A stretch of 6,801 nucleotides of DNA from Clostridioides sp. (GTDB taxonomy: Bacteria > Bacillota > Clostridia > Peptostreptococcales > Peptostreptococcaceae): NCBI GenBank assembly GCA_031272305.1, contig JAISUA010000225.1, positions 1 to 6,801 of the forward strand, given 5' to 3'. The notes beneath the pieces are model-generated. The model saw nothing but the letters and a program-made list of their open reading frames with translations. It ran no database searches and had not been told where the DNA came from. The position numbers and the translations under genes are program-made. Shown here in pieces: positions 5,187 through 6,801 of the stretch; the stretch's first letter is position 1; each line of letters begins with the position of its first letter.

Positions 5187-5950
5187 AATTAAAAAAAATA
5201 TTTTCAAATGCGTATTTAGTATTAGTGTTTATATTTCTTTATGCACCAATAGCAGCACTTATGTTATTTTCATTTAATGATTCTAGGTTTATGTCTAGTT
5301 GGAATTCATTTACACTAAAATGGTATTTTCAATTATTTCAGAATCAAAATATTATGAGAGCACTTTACTATACTGTGTTAGTGGCGATAGTAGCATCTGT
5401 GATATCTACAATTGTTGGTACTATAAGTGCGATAGGCATTCAAAAAATGAAGAAAAAACACAAGAAATTGATTTTAAATATAAATTATATACCTGTGTTG
5501 AACACTGAGATAGTGACAGCAGTTGCACTTATGAGTTTATTTATTTTCTTCAAAATAGAATTTGGATTTGCAACAATGCTTTTAGCACATATTACATTTT
5601 GCATACCTTATGTAATACTTTCAGTGCTTCCCAAATTAAAACAACTTCCAGAAAACCTTGAAGAAGCAGCACTTGATTTAGGAGCTACACCGATGTATGC
5701 AATTTGGAAAGTTGTGCTTCCACAAATCAAACCAGGAATAATATCTGGATTTTTGATTGCATTTACAATGTCTATTGATGATTTTGTCATAAGTTTCTTT
5801 AATACTGGAAATGGAGTAACAAATTTATCGATAGAAATTTATGGAATGGCTAGAAGAGGTATAAAACCAGAAATAAATGCACTTTCAACACTTATGTTTG
5901 TGACAGTGTTGATACTTTTATTTTTATCAAATAGAAAACGTAGCCAATAA
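5180..5950 (+). CDS. potC: Spermidine/putrescine ABC transporter permease PotC (apparent ATT start)
   Basis: This is the second channel permease. From ATT at 5180 it has 256 residues, close to E. coli PotC (264). The conservative start is GTG at 5225 (241 residues), which has no SD and clips the beginning of the first membrane helix (KLKKIFSNAYLVLVFIFLYA). I prefer 5180 because a near-perfect SD (5164-5172) lies 7 nt before it, the frame is open back to 5159, and no ATG, GTG or TTG lies in that stretch. Further hydrophobic spans lie near 62-87, 112-128, 132-152, 186-207 and 237-251 in this numbering. The EAA loop is LEEAALDLGATPMYAIWKV (160-178). DFVISFF and GIKPEINALST are typical PotC segments. 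It overlaps potB by 7 nt. An indel in the A8 run at 5191-5198 is another explanation for the missing start. Tandem TAATAA ends the gene. Confidence 0.93.
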   Translation: MLKLKKIFSNAYLVLVFIFLYAPIAALMLFSFNDSRFMSSWNSFTLKWYFQLFQNQNIMRALYYTVLVAIVASVISTIVGTISAIGIQKMKKKHKKLILNINYIPVLNTEIVTAVALMSLFIFFKIEFGFATMLLAHITFCIPYVILSVLPKLKQLPENLEEAALDLGATPMYAIWKVVLPQIKPGIISGFLIAFTMSIDDFVISFFNTGNGVTNLSIEIYGMARRGIKPEINALSTLMFVTVLILLFLSNRKRSQ

Positions 5951-5952
5951 TA

Positions 5953-5994
5953 AAAAACTTATATTTTTGCACTTAGAATCAAGTAAAAGTTTTT
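5953..5994 (+). other. Weak A/T hairpin after potC
   Basis: AAAAACTT (5953-5960) is complementary to AAGTTTTT (5987-5994), and an inner ACTT/AAGT pair (5971-5974 and 5981-5984) encloses a 6-nt loop. The stem lacks G+C strength and the only T-run is within the stem, so it is at best a leaky terminator or processing site between potC and potD. The rest of the 181-bp gap up to potD holds nothing else convincing; TTGTCG (6020-6025), 17 bp, TAAAAA (6043-6048) is a poor promoter match. Confidence 0.25.
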
Positions 5995-6131
5995 GATAAT
6001 AAAAATTAGGGTTTTAAAATTGTCGTTAGCAAAATTATTTGATAAAAAATGAATAATAAAAATAAGATACAAAATAATAACAATATAGATTTATGGTAGT
6101 TAGATTAAACTTAAAACGGGAGGAATAGGAG

Positions 6132-6801
6132 ATGAAGATGAAAAAAATATTATCTTTTCTTACAGCATGTGTATGTATTTCAACAGTATTTTTAGCAGGA
6201 TGTTCGGCTAAATCAAGTTCAAAGACAACTCTTTATGTTTACAATGTTGGAGATTACATCGATGAGTCATTGATACAAAAATTTGAGAAAGAAACAGGTA
6301 TCAAAGTAAATTATGAAACTTATGATACAAATGAAATGATGTACCAAAAAGTAAAAAGTGGCAGCACAAACTATGATCTCATTTTTCCATCAGACTATAT
6401 GGTTGAAAAAATGAGAAAAGAAGGTCTTTTGGAAAAAATAGATTACAGCAATATACCTAATTACGAAAATATTGATGAAAAATTCTTGAAACCAGAGTAC
6501 GATCCTACAGATGAGTACAGTGTACCATATATGTGGGGAACTTTAGGAATTGTTTACAATAAAACACTTGTAAAAGAACCAGTAGATTCTTGGGATATTA
6601 TGTGGAATCCTAAATATAAAGGAAGTATTCTTATGTTTGACTCTGTGAGAGACACAATGGGAATCGCACTAAAAAAACTTGGATATAGTTTGAATACAAC
6701 AAATGAAAAAGAACTAAATGAAGCTAAGGAACTTTTGATAAAACAAAAAGACTTAGTGCTTGCATATGTAAATGATGAAGGAAAAGGAAGATTAGTAAGT
6801 G
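6132..6801 (+). CDS. potD: Spermidine/putrescine-binding lipoprotein PotD (3' truncated by window)
   Basis: This is the extracytoplasmic solute receptor that delivers polyamines to PotBC. 223 codons are present; the family is about 350 residues, so roughly the C-terminal third lies outside. A lipoprotein signal is clear: MKMKK, a hydrophobic stretch, then lipobox LAGC (21-24) with Cys24 as the lipidated residue. The mature part reads like PotD: ETGIKVNYETYDTNEMMYQK, PSDYM (86-90; equivalent to E. coli Ser83/Tyr85), SVPYMWGTLGIVYN, and FDSVRD (169-174) in the polyamine-contact loop. At the site of E. coli Trp34-Thr35 it has Val39-Gly40 in YNVGDY. Two starts are possible: ATG 6132 with GGGAGG (6118-6123) 8 nt upstream, or ATG 6138 with GGAG (6128-6131) 6 nt upstream. 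It is probably co-transcribed with potABC. Confidence 0.95.
   Translation, partial: MKMKKILSFLTACVCISTVFLAGCSAKSSSKTTLYVYNVGDYIDESLIQKFEKETGIKVNYETYDTNEMMYQKVKSGSTNYDLIFPSDYMVEKMRKEGLLEKIDYSNIPNYENIDEKFLKPEYDPTDEYSVPYMWGTLGIVYNKTLVKEPVDSWDIMWNPKYKGSILMFDSVRDTMGIALKKLGYSLNTTNEKELNEAKELLIKQKDLVLAYVNDEGKGRLVS

Noticed and set aside
5167..5200. GTG at 5167 or 5170 as the potC start with a frameshift in the A8 run
   Set aside because: The strong SD overlaps these GTGs, so it cannot serve them, and a shift would be required. Kept only as a rival explanation for the missing start.
6050..6112. A 16-codon open frame (MNNKNKIQNNNNIDLW) between potC and potD
   Set aside because: It has no SD, is very short and Asn/Lys-rich as expected by chance in A-rich DNA. 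Its likeness to the PotA N-terminus is compositional.

Overview
The window is low-GC DNA (roughly 30 % G+C by eye) with strong purine-rich Shine-Dalgarno (SD) sites, two TTG starts and very AT-rich intergenic DNA. This suggests a Clostridia-type Firmicute. The gene content fits that, but I cannot name a genus from sequence alone.

Left part (1-2100). thiD (hydroxymethylpyrimidine kinase, + strand) converges on cvfB/yitL (S1-domain RNA-binding regulator, - strand). Between them lies a 169-nt imperfect palindrome (857-1025) with 8-bp perfect ends and a 21-bp central stem. Read on the - strand, that stem is followed by seven Ts, so it probably terminates cvfB. The last codons of cvfB are repeated just beyond its stop codon. 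Upstream of cvfB are an extended -10 promoter and a leader of about 120 nt that can fold in two competing ways.

Middle (1953-2547). This is 595 bp of non-coding, extremely AT-rich DNA between divergent genes. It holds the cvfB promoter, a well-formed distal promoter facing right with overlapping dyads (2177-2213), and a proximal promoter (2462-2490) with direct repeats just before the regulator gene.

Right part (2548-6801). This is a classic polyamine uptake locus: a helix-turn-helix/cupin regulator, then potA (ATPase), potB and potC (permeases) and potD (substrate-binding lipoprotein, cut off by the window end). potA and potB overlap by one base. potB and potC overlap if potC starts where its near-perfect SD points, and the codon there is ATT rather than ATG. 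The regulator probably senses polyamines or a related metabolite through its cupin domain and controls potABCD. PotD captures spermidine/putrescine outside the cell, PotB and PotC form the channel, and PotA powers import.

I see no wholly new system. The points worth following up are the apparent ATT start of potC, the palindromic element, three short-range duplications of 19-22 nt (cvfB tail, regulator tail, potA N-terminus), and the regulatory architecture of the 595-bp gap.
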